Positions 39,005 to 52,031 of a stretch of 64,000 nucleotides of DNA are shown here, piece by piece (position 1 is the first letter of the stretch; each line of letters opens with the position of its first letter). Location: assembly GCA_013396655.1 (NCBI GenBank), contig WBMV01006537.1:466485-530484 (forward strand), written 5' to 3'. A program made the position numbers and the translations under genes. The DNA comes from Campylorhamphus procurvoides (lineage: Eukaryota; Chordata; Aves; Passeriformes; Dendrocolaptidae). Below the pieces are notes generated by a model that saw only the letters and a list, made by a program, of their open reading frames with translations, was not told the DNA's origin and did not search any database.

Positions 39005-40770
39005 CTGCTTTCCAGAAACAAAAGGCAGAGGAGGGAGAAAAAATAAAAATTATTTACAAGTTGGTTTTGTCCCTAGGTTCTGCATGTTATAGGTATTCAG
39101 TTGAAATGCTAAATGACAAAAAATTTCTGTAGTCTGATTAATTATCCCTCCAAACTAGCCTGAGGTATGGCAGCCAATCCCCTACAGAGTAGTGGCTTCA
39201 CAAACTAAACTACAAGGAGGCCAGAGGCAAAAGAGACACAAACATGACAATGCCTAGAAATAAGAGACCAAGTTCAAAATATTGCATTGAATGTAGTCTT
39301 CCATGCCAGTCTTACACTCATCTTCACTCTTTGTGTTCACTTTAAGGGCCTAATCAAGAGTGCAGAAGTTAGCTCCAAATTAGCCATTGAACATCAAGTT
39401 TTCTTGAAGTATTCAAGAATTCCATCAATATAACACTCACAGATGGAGAAAAACAGTCCCAAGCACTGAAGTTCAGTGAAGTACAGTAAAAAAGCATTTT
39501 ACTTGATCTGTTCCAAGGGTAAGAAAGCTGATAAGTAATATGATGGCAAGTTAATGGTGGAATGGAAAAACTGACAGTTATGGGACAAAAGGCAGGAAAT
39601 GAGGAATGGTACAAGATTTGTGCTGCTTGTTCACCTGCTAATATTCATCCTTTAGGATATGAATCTGGAAAATATCCAAATTTCACTAGAAACACATCTG
39701 AAATTATTAAGATATCCTAAGGCCTTCAATACTATACTTGTTAACCTGCCTCAACAGAAACACATACAACCAGAGAGGTCTCACAGACATCTAACAGTCA
39801 TCTTTCTTTGATCAGAGTTGAATGAGAGAGGGTGTGATACATGCACAATTCTGTGTAAAGGAAAGTTGAGAGAAAGAACTAAGTTTTGAAAAGTATTTAG
39901 TTTCCCAGTCAAGTGATTAGGTGCCCAGGTCTTTGTCTACACTAGATGTTTACATTCATTGATCCGGTCACAGAAAACCAGCTCACACACAAGAACTATC
40001 CCTAGGCTGCTTCTTACCCACCAAATACCACTGAAGAGATTAACCAAGAGAGTCAAATACACAAGTAATACCTATAAAACACACAAATAAACATAGAAAT
40101 ACCCAGAACAGAATCAATTGACAGTGATAAGCAAAGTAATGGAAGAGAAGGAAAAACAGAGCATTATAGTGAAGGTCTTCACAGGAACGGTCATAAATTG
40201 TGATGAGATCATGACGATATGAAAGCCAGATTTTTTGCTACTGCAGAAGTTTAGTCCTCCTGCAAGTCATCTGCTACTGGCCAATGTTAGTATCAGAATA
40301 CCAGACTTGATAGACCACAATTCTGGCAAGTTTATATTCTCATGATGTATGTAGAATAGATTTGTGTAAAGATTAAAACAGATGATAAACAGACTGAACG
40401 TATTGAAAATTACTGAGAAGGTGTTGCTAGGGAAACCTGGACAAGCTGCAAATACAATAAAGGGACTAGCCTGGAATACCTATTTATAACCTGGTAAACC
40501 AGAAATAAGATTTATTCAAATAAACCAAACCAAGATTGACTTTTTTATTATTAGGATATATAAACTTCCGCAATTCTGTATTGTATACTACTTCCATTTT
40601 ATATTAAAAACAAAAAAGTAGATTTGCCTTCCTGTGCTTCTAATACAGCTGCATCATGTAAGGACTAGTCAATTCAGAAAATAAGGAGGGCAAGTATCAG
40701 ATTGTGGGTACCATTTATTTCTATAAGCAATTGCTATAATTGCTTCACTTTTGTAATTTTACAAAGCCAT

Positions 40771-41200
40771 TCATAGAATCATTGAATCATCAAGGTTGGA
40801 AGAGACCTTTAAGACAGATCATCAACCCAGCTACTACCACTGTAACCCCCAAACCACTTCACCCAGTGCCAGATCCAGGTGCTTCTTAAACGCCTCCAGT
40901 GATCATGACTCTACCACCTCCCTGGGCAACCTATTCCAGTGCCTGACTACTTTAACAGTGAAAAAAAGATATTTCTATTATCTAATTTGAATTACCCCGT
41001 CTCACATTAAGGCCATTTCCTCTTGTCTTCTCACTGCAGGCTCAGTAGAAGAGACCAGCTGCTCCTCCTTACAAGCTCTTTTCAGGTGGTTGTAGAGAGC
41101 AATGAGGTTCCCCCTGATCCTCCTTTTCTTGAGACTAGACAAACCCAGCTCCCTCAGCTGTTCCTCAGAAGACATAAGTTCACTAGTCTTTTCACAGTTC
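40771..41200 (-). mobile_element. CR1 LINE 3' fragment, minus orientation, in IPCEF1 intron
   Basis: The low-coordinate end has complemented octamers (tcatagaatcattgaatcat), then the usual CR1 3' blocks. The minus frame from 41412 includes [20 protein letters not shown], the late ORF2 motif. The similarity fades after about 41200. Confidence 0.92.
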
Positions 41201-44200
41201 CTCCAAGACTGTCCCAAATATTGCAGGACCCAGAAATTCATATTCCATTTATGACAAGTACAACATTGTGTTTCAAGTGCCTTTTTGTTTTTAAAATGGA
41301 AACCTTCACATATGCATTCTAAAGCAAAGGACAAAGAGATGTCATTGTAAACTATATAGATGAGTGCTAAAAATGTCCACGGGGAACACAAGTGATATGT
41401 AAAGTATTTCATCTAAGAGCATCTTTCACAAAGACAAATTGTTGAAACATTTGTGAAGTCAAGCAGAACAACCAAACAGTAAAAGTTCTTGCTCACATGG
41501 TGTGAATTGTCTAATTTCAATTGTTCAAATCCAGGAAAGGAAGATGTTAGAGCTCACCTCTATTTTTCTGGCATTTTTCCATGCAGAGAAAAGTGCTATT
41601 AAAATGAAAACTGTGCCTCACTGAGTGGAATATATTTTTGTTTTCATTTTCATTGTGTGTTAAATAAAAAATGGGGGTGAGAAAAATTATGACTGCCAGA
41701 AGGTGCTTCTTTTTCTCTACATATGTGTTGTGTTTTGTTTTTCCTTTGGTGTGAAAAATGTTTTCCTAACTTATTGGAGTGGTTCCTTTGGAAGTTTTGC
41801 AATCATCCATATAATAATAAATTTCCATTTGGAGTTATTTTAAAAAGCAGATCATAAGGATTCCACTGGAAATCAGTGAGTCTCTAGACATTTTTTAGAG
41901 AAAAATTATGACCATGAAACACCTCAACTGCTTTTCAGAGCCCGCTGCAATCTATCACAAATATTTGCTGATTTTTGAATGGTAAAATCCATTCACACAT
42001 GGACAAATTAATGCAGGTGGTCAGTTTAACTTTCATCCTGCAAATGTCAAGATTTACTTGTTCCTCATTTGCCTTTTTCTCCCATGGTACCCAAAAGTAT
42101 GTGTGAACCTGGAAAGCACATTATCCCTACTTTTTTCTTTTTCAAGTTTCAAAATGGTTTGAGTCATCAGAGAACAGAATAGCAAGTATAACATTTGTAC
42201 TAAAAGTACAACAAAATATTTGCTGCTCTAAAACATAACAGAGCCTGCACCTATGTGTCTATTAGTTTCCGGATTAATAGTTTTCAGTCTGGAGCTTATG
42301 TCAAGAAGTTTGGAGGCCTTTCTGCTTAAGACAATATTTGTTTGATTTTCCAAAATGTCCATACATCCTAATTCTTATTTTGCAAAATCCCTCTGCACTC
42401 AGGAGAAAGAGGTGCAATATTAAATAAACAAACTAACTAATAAATAAAGATAATAAAGAGAAAATAACTTTAGTCAGTTCCTCTGACATTCTTGATCCTG
42501 GGCTGTGTTTCACTTTCAGTTGCAATTTGAGAAGATTGAACCAGGCCAGCCAATAGTGCTATACCTACAGAGTACCAACCACAATCCACCACATTTGGGA
42601 CCTCACAGCTTGGGTCAAGAACTCTGTAACAAATAAACATGCAACAAGCAATATTTAACCAGCCTTTCCTGAGACAACCTGAGGCTTCAGTTCTGGAACT
42701 GACTTCCTGGTAGAACCTGTGCTTTTCCAATCCTCCCAGTGGTGCTCTTGCTCCAGCACTTTTCCAGAAGTGAAAGGGGTATTAAATCAGGTATTCAAAA
42801 GAAGACTCTGACTTGCAGGCAAACACAGCTGCATTGGGACCTAACTGTTCCTACTTACTATGTAAGGAAGCTGAGCACAGGGCAGACCCACAGCAACTGG
42901 ACCTTAATCCAGTGGCCAGTTCTAAGACAAAAATATGACAACTCTGCTCAGGAGACACTAATCTCTGCCCACAGGGAAAGAAACTTTAAGCTGATGATAT
43001 GAAGAGGGGAAATCAGCTGAGAAAGGTAAAGGCTTGAGGTAAGGTAACATTTAAGGGAAAGCTTGTGAAAATAGGACCCCTCAGCATCTGCACCATTGCC
43101 TTCTTCCCACATGTCCCCTGTTAAAACGAGGCCAGCACTCAAGAGGAGCATAAGGGAAGGAGACAATCAGAGATCACCTCTACAGCAACAGAACAACAAG
43201 CAGCAGGAAGCCAGAAAAACAGAAAACTAAAGAACAGCACCTGTTTAAAACTCAGTATCTGCAAAAATACAGGCATTCAGAGATGAGCAGATGGAAAAAA
43301 CATCTACAGCCTCTATGGGCAAGCCACTGAGGTATAAAATTCAGGACACTTCATTATTGACCCTTGTCCCAGAATGACTGTTGGAGACATAATGTCAAAG
43401 TTCTTATTTTCTCTGATATTTGTAGCTATTCAGCCACACTTAACTTCTAGTTAATACAGGTAATAAAGAATCACATTCTATACAGCACTGAACATCACAC
43501 ACCCCCTGAGTGCCAGGCAGGTTGTTTTACAGTGATAAATGCTACATGACTGTTTCAGGAGAGGAAGTAAAGACTGACTGACTTATCTGACGGAAACCTA
43601 GGGGGGCAAGTGGGTGACAGTGTGACATATGCTCCCAGCTTTATGTGAGCTAATTAAAGATTACCAGACAGGCAACCCTGTGTATGACATCTTTTATTAA
43701 TGCCTGTGATCACACAAGTTTCTGCAGCTCATCTGTGTATTTTGGATTTGCTTCTGCTTCTCTGTCTCTGTGCCCACCCCAGATACTGGATGTCATTTCA
43801 TTGTGCCAAATAGGAACCTGTACCACACCAGTGAGGCAATAGACACTTCCCTTCCATGAAATGCAATGAGATCATTTAGCGTATTACTGCATACCTCTCA
43901 GTGTTAATTTTCAGCTAGTGAAGGGAAAGGCTTGAACTCAGGATTTCTTATTTTGGCTACATTACTACCTCAAATCAGACCACTCATTTCTAGACAAAGA
44001 ATTTACCTGCCATTTTAAAGCACGTGTAAGAGAGATGAGATCACCAGGGAAATAAATTATATAGGAACAAGGTTCATAAGGCAATGAGCAGCTAATAATT
44101 AGGCAAGCAAATTTGACTAGACATGAGGGTGTGTAGTGTTAATTTTAGTTTATGAAATTGAGACAGGAAGGAATATTCTGGGAAAATATACTACATGTAG

Positions 44201-44450
44201 AAGAACTGCATATATTTCTGAAAGATGCCTGTTTTCTTTTTTCATAGTCTGTTTTTCAGAGGTAGAGATAAAAAATTGATTTTATCGCTGTTAGAAGAGG
44301 CCTCTTTCCCTTCATTTCTCTTCACTTCCACAAAAGAAGCATCAAATTCAGCAGTCTGAGAAACAGCTCACTCCAATAAATAAATACGAAGCTGTTGGAT
44401 GATGCTGCCAAGGTCAAAGAGAGAAAGAAGTAGCATGGTGGATTTTGCAA

Positions 44451-44506
44451 GTAAAAAAATAATAATAATTACAGTTAAAAAATAATAATAAAAGAAAAAT
44501 AAAAGA
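44451..44506. repeat. A/T-rich low-complexity tract (AAT/AAAAT units)
   Basis: Runs of AATAAT and AAAAAT units in the IPCEF1 intron. No other structure. Confidence 0.8.
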
Positions 44507-44845
44507 GACATATGAAAAAATAGCTTATAGCAGTGTGTTGAGAATCTTGTAAAGAAAAGATACAGTGTGTGTATGAGGTAGACACCTTTCTTTTTCCAGC
44601 AATATAAATATGCCTCCATCAGAAGGAGCTGATCTTTTACGAAGGGAAGTTCCCTGCAGTGCAGGATGTGATAACTGTGTGCTCTACCACAGGACAGGGG
44701 CAGTCAGCGCATCTACATTTCACAGGCACACAGGGTGAACGTTTCCAGATACTATTTTAGGTTATTCCTAAAGGTGCAACACCTCAAGAGAGTTTTGTAT
44801 CAACCGGCTTGCAACAAGAAACAAGCTAATTACTGAAACGCTTAC

Positions 44846-44934
44846 CGAAGGCGGAGGTGATGGCTGAACTGTGTAGGGTGGAGGTGGCGTGTCAGTTATT
44901 TCTGGCTCGTCATGTTCACTTTCACTGTAGCATT
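44846..44934 (-). CDS. IPCEF1: IPCEF1 coding exon (acidic and Pro-rich linker with PPPPY)
   Basis: 89 nt between acceptor CCTCAG and donor GTAAGC (minus), phase 1 in and phase 0 out; residues 168-197. The translation starts ECYSESEHDEPEITD, close to the human ECYSESEQEDPEI segment. It continues with TPPPPYTVQPSPPPS. The PPPPY is a PPxY-type sequence, the class bound by WW domains, while the human protein, as I recall it, has His in place of the Tyr. The linker lies just after the PH domain and cassette exon and is probably disordered. Confidence 0.96.
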
Positions 44935-45540
44935 CTGAGGCAGATATGGAAAATGAGCAAAAATACTTAGACCAACACATTTACTCCTCACAGTGCTGTG
45001 GTAATCAAAGATCACTAGGTAGGATGTTCTGGACTGAGGACCACACTTTTAACAAGTCAGTGTCTCCTAACCCACTTACGGTAATGTTACACTACTTCAT
45101 GGCAATATATATTCTTTCTTTTTCTATCTATTTTTTTTTAATTTAAAAAAAAATTGTTAACTTGTTATGACAGGAAACACTGTGTGCACTGCTCTAGGTA
45201 TCTTCACAAGTAAGTTTGGGGTTTTTTTCCTCTCTTTGCAGCCTTTGAAAGAAGTTTCATTTGTAATAGAATTTAAGGAGAGCTGTTGCAAGTAGAAGAG
45301 GTGGTCCCTTAAGCCCTGTAACCAGTGAGTTTTTCTAGGGTTAGCAACAGGCATTAGAGCTTTGGCTGCAATTTTGGAGTAAACAGATTGTTCACATCAT
45401 GCTTTGGAAACCACAGAGCAGCCTTGTCTTTCATCACCACATGGTAACCCCCATAAGCACACCATACGGCATGGCAGTGAATGTGCAGAGATAGTACTAA
45501 CACTAAACAAAATACCCCACTTGTCTTTTTTGGGTTTTCT

Positions 45541-45602
45541 CCTTTTTTTTTTTGGTTGGTTGTTGGTTTTGTTGTTGTTTGTTGGTGGGTTTGGGTTTTT
45601 TT
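45541..45602. repeat. T/GT-rich low-complexity tract
   Basis: Long T runs and GGTTGG/GTTGTT units on the + strand, so A/C-rich in the IPCEF1 transcript. No further structure recognised. Confidence 0.8.
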
Positions 45603-45840
45603 AACTGAAAAAACCCTGAAACTCAGTATCTCTTGACATGGGGCAGAGACAGTCATGCTGTTATTTCTTTCAACTATCTGTGTAGCAGGTGAAAACATTT
45701 TCTCTTTTTTTTTTTTTTTAAGGTGGATTAAATGAAGTGACAATCGTTGATAAAATAAGACACAGAAAAAGAGAGGCAGTATGTTGCTGGTTCCTGATCC
45801 CAGAATCTGTCTGTAAACATTGGGCAAGATGATAGATTAC

Positions 45841-46165
45841 TAGAATAGTTTGGATTGGGAGAGACCTTTAAAGGTCATATAGTCCAACTTCCCTGCAATG
45901 AGCAGGGATATCTTCAACTAGATCAAGTTGCTCAGAGGCCTGTCTAGCCTGACCTTGAATATTTCCAGGGATTGGGAATCTACCACCTCTCTGGGAAACC
46001 TGTTTCATTGCTTTGTCACCCTCACTGTGAGCAATTACTTCTTTATATCTAAATTGACTCCCTTTGAATTTAAAACCATTACCCTTTGACCTGTTGCAAA
46101 AGGCTCTACTAAAAGGTTTGTCCCCATTTTTCTTAGAGGCCCTCTTTGAGTACTATAAGGGCACA
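45841..46165 (-). mobile_element. CR1 LINE 3' fragment, minus orientation, older copy
   Basis: Starts 'agaatagtttggattgggag', followed by complemented CR1 blocks: 'aaggtcatatagtccaact', 'accacctctctgggaaacct' and a block equivalent to 'cccccttcaagtactg'. More diverged than the other copies, suggesting an older insertion. Confidence 0.88.
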
Positions 46166-46739
46166 GCAATCACCTTCCTTTGCTTAATCTCTCAGCACAC
46201 ATGCAACCTTTACAGGAGCAAGTACTTGCCCCAGCAGGTGCAGCGTGACTGCACACATCCCCACCTGACTGAGATGGGGACATGTGAGTTTACAAAGGCA
46301 AAGTTGGAGCTTAGTGAGGACAACATGAGAGAGCACCAAGGGTCACCAGAACAGAGGCAGCCCCTGTAGTCTCCATGGGATCCAGCACTCCACACTGCCT
46401 CTCCCTCCCTTTCCTGGCCTCACACACAGCTTCTGCTGTCCTGGAGCAGCTGACATCAACTGTGAAGCCCTCTGCCCCAGCAGGACTGGGTTGCTTATGT
46501 TCTGGGACTTCTTTGTTAGAGCTGGCAACACTAGAAAGAAGAGTGCTAGAATGGTCTTTGGGCAATCACCTGTGATTATCTCATCTTTTAATTAAATTAA
46601 TACCTGCACACTTTATTTTTATCATTTGTGTCATTTGGAGGTTTTAGTAAGCACAAAGTAAGACCAATAAAATTGTAAGAGAGAAGAATTTTATACATAA
46701 AAGATAACTTTCTAACGTATTAACAAAGAGATTAAATAC

Positions 46740-46826
46740 CTTTTCTCCCTGTACTGTTTGCAGAACCATAGGGGTTTTGAATAGCATAGCCACTATTCTG
46801 TTTTTTGGAAACGTGTGCTGGCGCAT
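46740..46826 (-). CDS. IPCEF1: IPCEF1 candidate cassette exon (87 nt, phase 1-1)
   Basis: Acceptor ATGTTTAG and donor AAAAG|GTATTT (minus) frame 87 nt, an exact multiple of 3, with phase 1 at both ends. It can therefore be included or skipped without shifting the frame. Included, it adds 29 residues (139-167), DAPAHVSKKQNSGYAIQNPY then GSANSTGRK. These sit between the PH domain and the ECYSESE block. The human sequence I recall passes directly between these blocks, so this is either an alternative exon or a lineage-specific one. The frame is open and the splice sites adequate, but there is no homology support. Confidence 0.65.
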
Positions 46827-48937
46827 CTAAACATAAAGAACTGAGATTGGCTGCAATAAGGCCTATATCAAATTCTAAGACTCTTAATGCCTTTTTGAGC
46901 AACTTTTAGAAAAAAGCTTATTGTTTCTACAGCTCCCCTTTTAGGCACGCAGAAGAACTGAAAAAGAATCAACAGCTGTTTCTGATACTCTAAATAGGCA
47001 AATGAAGTTGGGGGGGTGTTAAAATACATAGAAAGTACATGAATATACAAGAAATGTCATAGCAAGAGCCAAGACTTCTGAGGAATTATGGTGTGTGATA
47101 CAGAGGGGAAAACCAGGTCAGCAGGAACAGAAGTGACTGTGGGTACTGACAGTGTCTTTCAGAAACATAGCAATGCTCCTGCAAAGGCACGTCCACCCAG
47201 GCACATCAGTGGGTGCTGTACCCACACTGAAGGCAGCTGATGGATCTCCTGTGACGAAACATGCATGAAAAGACAGGGAGGTGTTTGACAACAGAATTAG
47301 AAGGCCTTTTTCTGAAGGGGAGATGGGATGCTAGCTTTAAAAGCTGAAGAAATCTTGGTGATATTATGTTATTGCAGGGTAATTAGATAACCTGCTGCAG
47401 AGGTTATTGAGTGGATTATTTTGTATCTTTTGGTTTTTTGTGTTTTTTTTTAAATAAAGATTAGTGGACTGGCTCATTTTGTACTGTTTTATAATTCTCG
47501 ATTCAGCCAGTACAAGCAATACCACATTTTTGGAGGCTTAAAAAATTGTTTTCATGTAAAGTATTTGGGTCATCCTCATTTTCCATCAAACTCTTCCCCT
47601 GTGAAAACATGGACAACATATTTGCACACTTCCTCACTGAGTAAAATTACCTTGCAGTTCTTCCTACACAGCTTGATACTCAATATAGCACTTTATTCTA
47701 AACTGGGAAAGGCAGAAATTGAGTTCAAAGTGGTCACAGGCCTTTTGGAGGAATTAGACAGTGTGGGAATTAACAAGTTTCCTAACAAGAAACAGCCATG
47801 AACTGAAAGCAAAGAAATTGATGAGCACTGCTGAATCTCCAGAAATCAGCTGTATCTGTGTTTACCAGCCCCAAAGCTACTTTTAATGGTAGTACATAAA
47901 TGGAATCAAAGAATAAAACAGAGCCTGATCAAACTAATCAATAATGGAATTATGTGTCCCAAGCCTGGACATAAACCATAATCTTGAATTCTCGGAAGAA
48001 GCAGAAGCAATGCAGAGAGGAACATTTCAGAGCTTAAATAAAACTGGTTGCATCACTTGAATGTTCTTGTTACTGCAAATATCAGTTTCTTCTTTGTGAT
48101 GACAGCTCCTTCACAACGTGAGCAGTTCTAAAAAGGGCACTGGATACCAATGCTCTAAAAATGGAGGGTCGAGAGCTCGAATAATGGCACATAGTGCTCA
48201 AGTTAGAGTCCATCTCTGGTTTGGTAACATAATACTACCCAAAGCACTTCTCTTTCCAAACCAGGTCCCAGAACACTTGTCTTCATGAGCAGTTTTTCCA
48301 ACTGCTCTGACAGGGGACTTGCTTTGTCCTCTGCCCAGGTTTGGAATTTGAGTGCAGGTATATGCCCACCAAAGAGTTCTATTAGGCCAGTGTGCAAACT
48401 AAGACAATAAATAAATTGTTTAGGAACCTTTAAAGTTACTTGTTCCATAATGAACTCCTGTGCTTGGCTCTGAAGGAAATCATAGGCTTCAGAATAACAC
48501 TACCACTTCCTTGTTCCCCTGCGTTGTTGTTGAAACCTCCAGGAATGGAGGAGACATTAGCAATGGCTCTACAGTGCACAAAGTGTTTCCAAGCCTGCAA
48601 GCTCCTCTGTTGTAGCACAACTCCTGTAATGTAAGTCACCGTCTGAAAACCCAGAATAACACAGCTGTTTGCCTTCACATTTGGTAGGCTTAGCAAGCCA
48701 GCAAACTGCCAGAAAGTAGTTACACAACTCACAAGATCACCGAGTGTCCCTCAGTCACACTGTTTCTCACCACCTTTTCTTTTTCTGTGGTTACTCAGTG
48801 TGGTTTTTCTGAGTTCAGACAGTAGACAGACACAAGATGACAGTTTGAAAGAAAGAAAAGAGCTGTCAAAAATTCAGCCAAACAAAAACTGTGAAGAACA
48901 CAATGTAGTTATACACGGAAACCAGTTACGAACATAC
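46827..48937 (-). other. IPCEF1: IPCEF1 intron
   Basis: 2.1-kb phase-1 intron. No transposon or additional exon recognised; a T-rich stretch at about 47420-47455 is low complexity. Confidence 0.8.
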
Positions 48938-48999
48938 CTTCCTCATTCTTCCCATTTGGTGCCTGAGGGTCTACAGCCATCCCCAGCTTACTTAGCCAC
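48938..48999 (-). CDS. IPCEF1: IPCEF1 coding exon (end of PH domain, invariant Trp)
   Basis: 62 nt, acceptor AAACACAG and donor GTATGT (minus), phase 2 in and phase 1 out; residues 118-138. The peptide is TWLSKLGMAVDPQAPNGKNEE. W119 is the invariant tryptophan of the C-terminal PH-domain helix (human NVWLNKLGSAV). The following residues form a variable linker. Confidence 0.94.
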
Positions 49000-51959
49000 C
49001 TGTGTTTGAAACAGAGGGAATATAGAGTCAGGGACACTTGCATGCTCTTCAGACAGAGTTTTGCTCCTTTCAGATGGGCTCCACATGTATTTTCATTAGC
49101 CTGAAGACTGACATATTTTCTATTTCTTCGATCCTCTTCTAGAAAGGCACAAGTTACCTGAATACTAATATTCCCTGTGGTAAGCAGGATTAGTTGCCTA
49201 GGGGCTATCTTCTTTCCCTGATCCTGAAAAATATTGCTACTGATGACCAAGGAGTTACAATCATGGAAGCTAAAGTAAAAGTTTTTGTGCTACAACACCA
49301 TGTCACAGTGATTTAGTCCAGGTGTTGAGGTGTCATCTTTTACCTCAGATGAAACAAAAGGCATGGGAGCCATAGAAGATGATGTCAGCTGGCCTGGCCA
49401 AAACTATTGCAGCACAATCCAAGAATCTGAGTCACTTAAAATCAAACTTTTTGACAATAATATACTGAGTTCTTCAACTTCCTATGTACTTTTAGGTTTA
49501 GTAAGTCTCACTTCCTGTGTTGCTTTAAGCTACTAGCAAGGGGTTTTTTTTTCATTTATCTTCCTAAGTGGCTGCATTTTTCTAGACCTAGAAACATCCC
49601 CTAGGCATACTTTTGACATATTGTGTTTGCCTGTAGGTCATTCAGATCCATACAGGATTTAAGAAACTGGTAACTGAAAAAGCTCAAGCCTTTCAGATTA
49701 AAACTCAAGGCCTGAATAGGGAATGTATGAAGGGCAGGAATTAAGATTCATTACTGGGAAAAACAAAAAATTGTTTTATCTTGGTTCTACTAAAGCAATG
49801 GGAAATTTGCTAGTAAGATCAGTGTCAAAATAACTGCATTTTTAGACTGCAGCATGAAAAATAGGGCCACTTAATTCATAAAAGCAATGTGTCATTTGTG
49901 TGAGTGGTTTATTGACTCTCTTCTGATAACTAATGAGAACAGATTGATTTTTTAAATGAAAACTCACCTTAACAAAAAGAAAAAATTTGCTAAAAATATT
50001 CTAGGACTTCCTTAATGACAAGGAAAGGCAGGTTGCTAATAACTATATATGACTGGCCAGCTAAATATATGCAGCTAGTCAGCACGCCTTTACTTTTCAT
50101 GTGTGCATGACAATAGCAAATACATGTTAAATTAATGAAGCAAATGACAGTATTAATAAATCCACCATTGATTTAATAGATATATATACTGATATATATA
50201 TATATGCATATATAGATATATGCATGAAGAATTACAAAAGGTGATGATCCATCAAGCATTGACGCATGCCAGTAACTCAACATACACAAATGCTCCAGTG
50301 AGTTCAGCAGAGTCACTCACATATGTATTTACTGGACTGGAGCCAAGAGAACAGATGTCTTTTAGTCTGTTTTGACATATGGGTATGTGTATACTTCATG
50401 TATTAAATGGCATGTATTTTACATTTTGCAAAGGAAAACATCATCAGTTACAATAGTGAGAAATTAGTGCAGCACAGTGCAAGTTGCTTTAACACTGGGT
50501 AACTAGCTTTAAGACAAAATGAAATTTACTCAAGAAGTGGAGTTTGAAGAAAATCATTCTGGGAGCATAAGGTCTGGGATACTTGTGCAGGTTTCAATCA
50601 CTCACTCACATGAGACTAAACATTTCTCACATGAGAATTTCCAGCTGGGCTACAAACTGGATGTTAACATTCACTGATGTCCTCCATTAGCTCAAATTTT
50701 CCTCCTCCATACATCTTTCCATCTCTTCTTGTTTAACAAGGGTTATTCTCTCTGCAGAGATATTCCTGTCCAACAGTGCCTGATTCTTAGTCATCTTCAT
50801 CCTATCTGCCTCAAGAACTGTCACTCCATTCAAGAGCTCTGGTACGAAATGAAGAAATACAGGAATGGATGTTCTCTACCCACCAGAATGCTCTGTGCTG
50901 CTCTAAGTTGCAAAGGGCAGCACATTCTTTCCATGTGTATCAACCTGTATGCATCTATAGAGTACAGATTTATTAATACTTATCTATGCTCATGCAGTAC
51001 TGCAGTAGTGTACATTTCTGTATCTATAGGCCTTTCAGAAGGTCACAGGTGTTCTCTCAACCTCTCTCCTTTTCTATTGTGGTAAACATGTATGAGGTCT
51101 TCTGTTTATACAGGGAAAGAATAGTCAATGACTTATGAGGAATCTCACAAACATCACCAGCAGAGCCATGATTAAAGTCCTGACCTGATTATCGTATTTA
51201 AATTGTACCATTTTGTGTCCAGTATTTGGCCATTTAATGCAAAAGCCTTATGAACGGACTGCAGTCTGAAGTGAAAAAGACAAAGATACAGGATATATCT
51301 AAACCAGCCAAAACTGGGTGAGTAGAAGGTAATATATTTATGATAGCTCAATGGTTTCTAAAATGGCAGTATTCATATGCATTTTTATGTCTTGCATTAA
51401 AAACTATCTGGTAGTTGTTCTGTGCATTTGTGGAAAGAAAATTTCTGATCTGTGATGAGGATCATTCAACTGCAACAAAGTTTGATGCTAAAGTAAATGC
51501 TTACTTATGTTAAAGAAACAGCCCTTCCTATCCCTTTAACCCTCCTTTAACTGACGTGCTAGTCTGAAAGCAGGCACTATTATATTCTAGCCCTAGATCA
51601 CTTCTGGGACAAAACTGAAATTTACTCAAATTTACTCAAAAACTGTATTAAGCTCTCACTTCTCACAAGCTGATGAACTCACTATCAGATCTTTACACTT
51701 CTCTAACAGAAAGAGATTTTACCAGCAAATATTGGGAAGATTAGTATCAAAATTGGGCTAATTATGTGGTTCTGATTTCAACAATCATTAGTGAGCAAAT
51801 AGCAGTGGTTTTCTTCCATTCAATGATCAGAAAACAAACCAGACTCAGTAATAACCCAAATAACTTAGTCAATAGCTATTTGACAGTGAAAGAATGAACT
51901 TTCAAAGGGTATTCTCAGGCACGAGACAGGATGAAACATGACCAGTCACTCCTACTTAC
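49000..51959 (-). other. IPCEF1: IPCEF1 intron
   Basis: 3.0-kb phase-2 intron. An AT dinucleotide repeat is at 50178-50223. Otherwise AT-rich with nothing recognised. Confidence 0.85.
50178..50223. repeat. Imperfect (AT)n microsatellite
   Basis: About 46 bp of TA/AT dinucleotides with GATA and GCAT interruptions in an IPCEF1 intron. Confidence 0.9.
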
Positions 51960-52031
51960 GTGTTCATTTCCAGAACATTTTCTGCTGCAAAGTAAAATGT
52001 CTTGATCTGTGGGTGGCTGATCTTAATAGCA
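51960..52031 (-). CDS. IPCEF1: IPCEF1 coding exon (PH domain, central strands)
   Basis: 72 nt, acceptor AAAG and donor GTAAGT (minus), phase 2 in and phase 2 out; residues 94-117 (first codon split, HAIKISHPQIKTFYFAAEN then VLEMN). This matches human KHAFKISHPQIKTFYFAAENVQEMN almost residue for residue. It encodes the last PH beta strands and the start of the C-terminal helix. Confidence 0.97.

Larger units (their letters stand above)
39005..44845 (-). other. IPCEF1: IPCEF1 intron with CR1 copy
   Basis: 5.8-kb phase-0 intron (donor GTAAGC at 44845-44840; acceptor at 39005). It contains a CR1 fragment (40771-41200) and an A-rich tract near 44451-44506. An 86-codon minus-strand open frame at 42470-42730 has no recognised family. 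Confidence 0.9.
44935..46739 (-). other. IPCEF1: IPCEF1 intron with CR1 copy and GT-rich tract
   Basis: Phase-1 intron. It contains the CR1 fragment at 45841-46165 and a GGTT/GTT-rich low-complexity stretch at 45541-45602. The rest is unremarkable. Confidence 0.88.
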
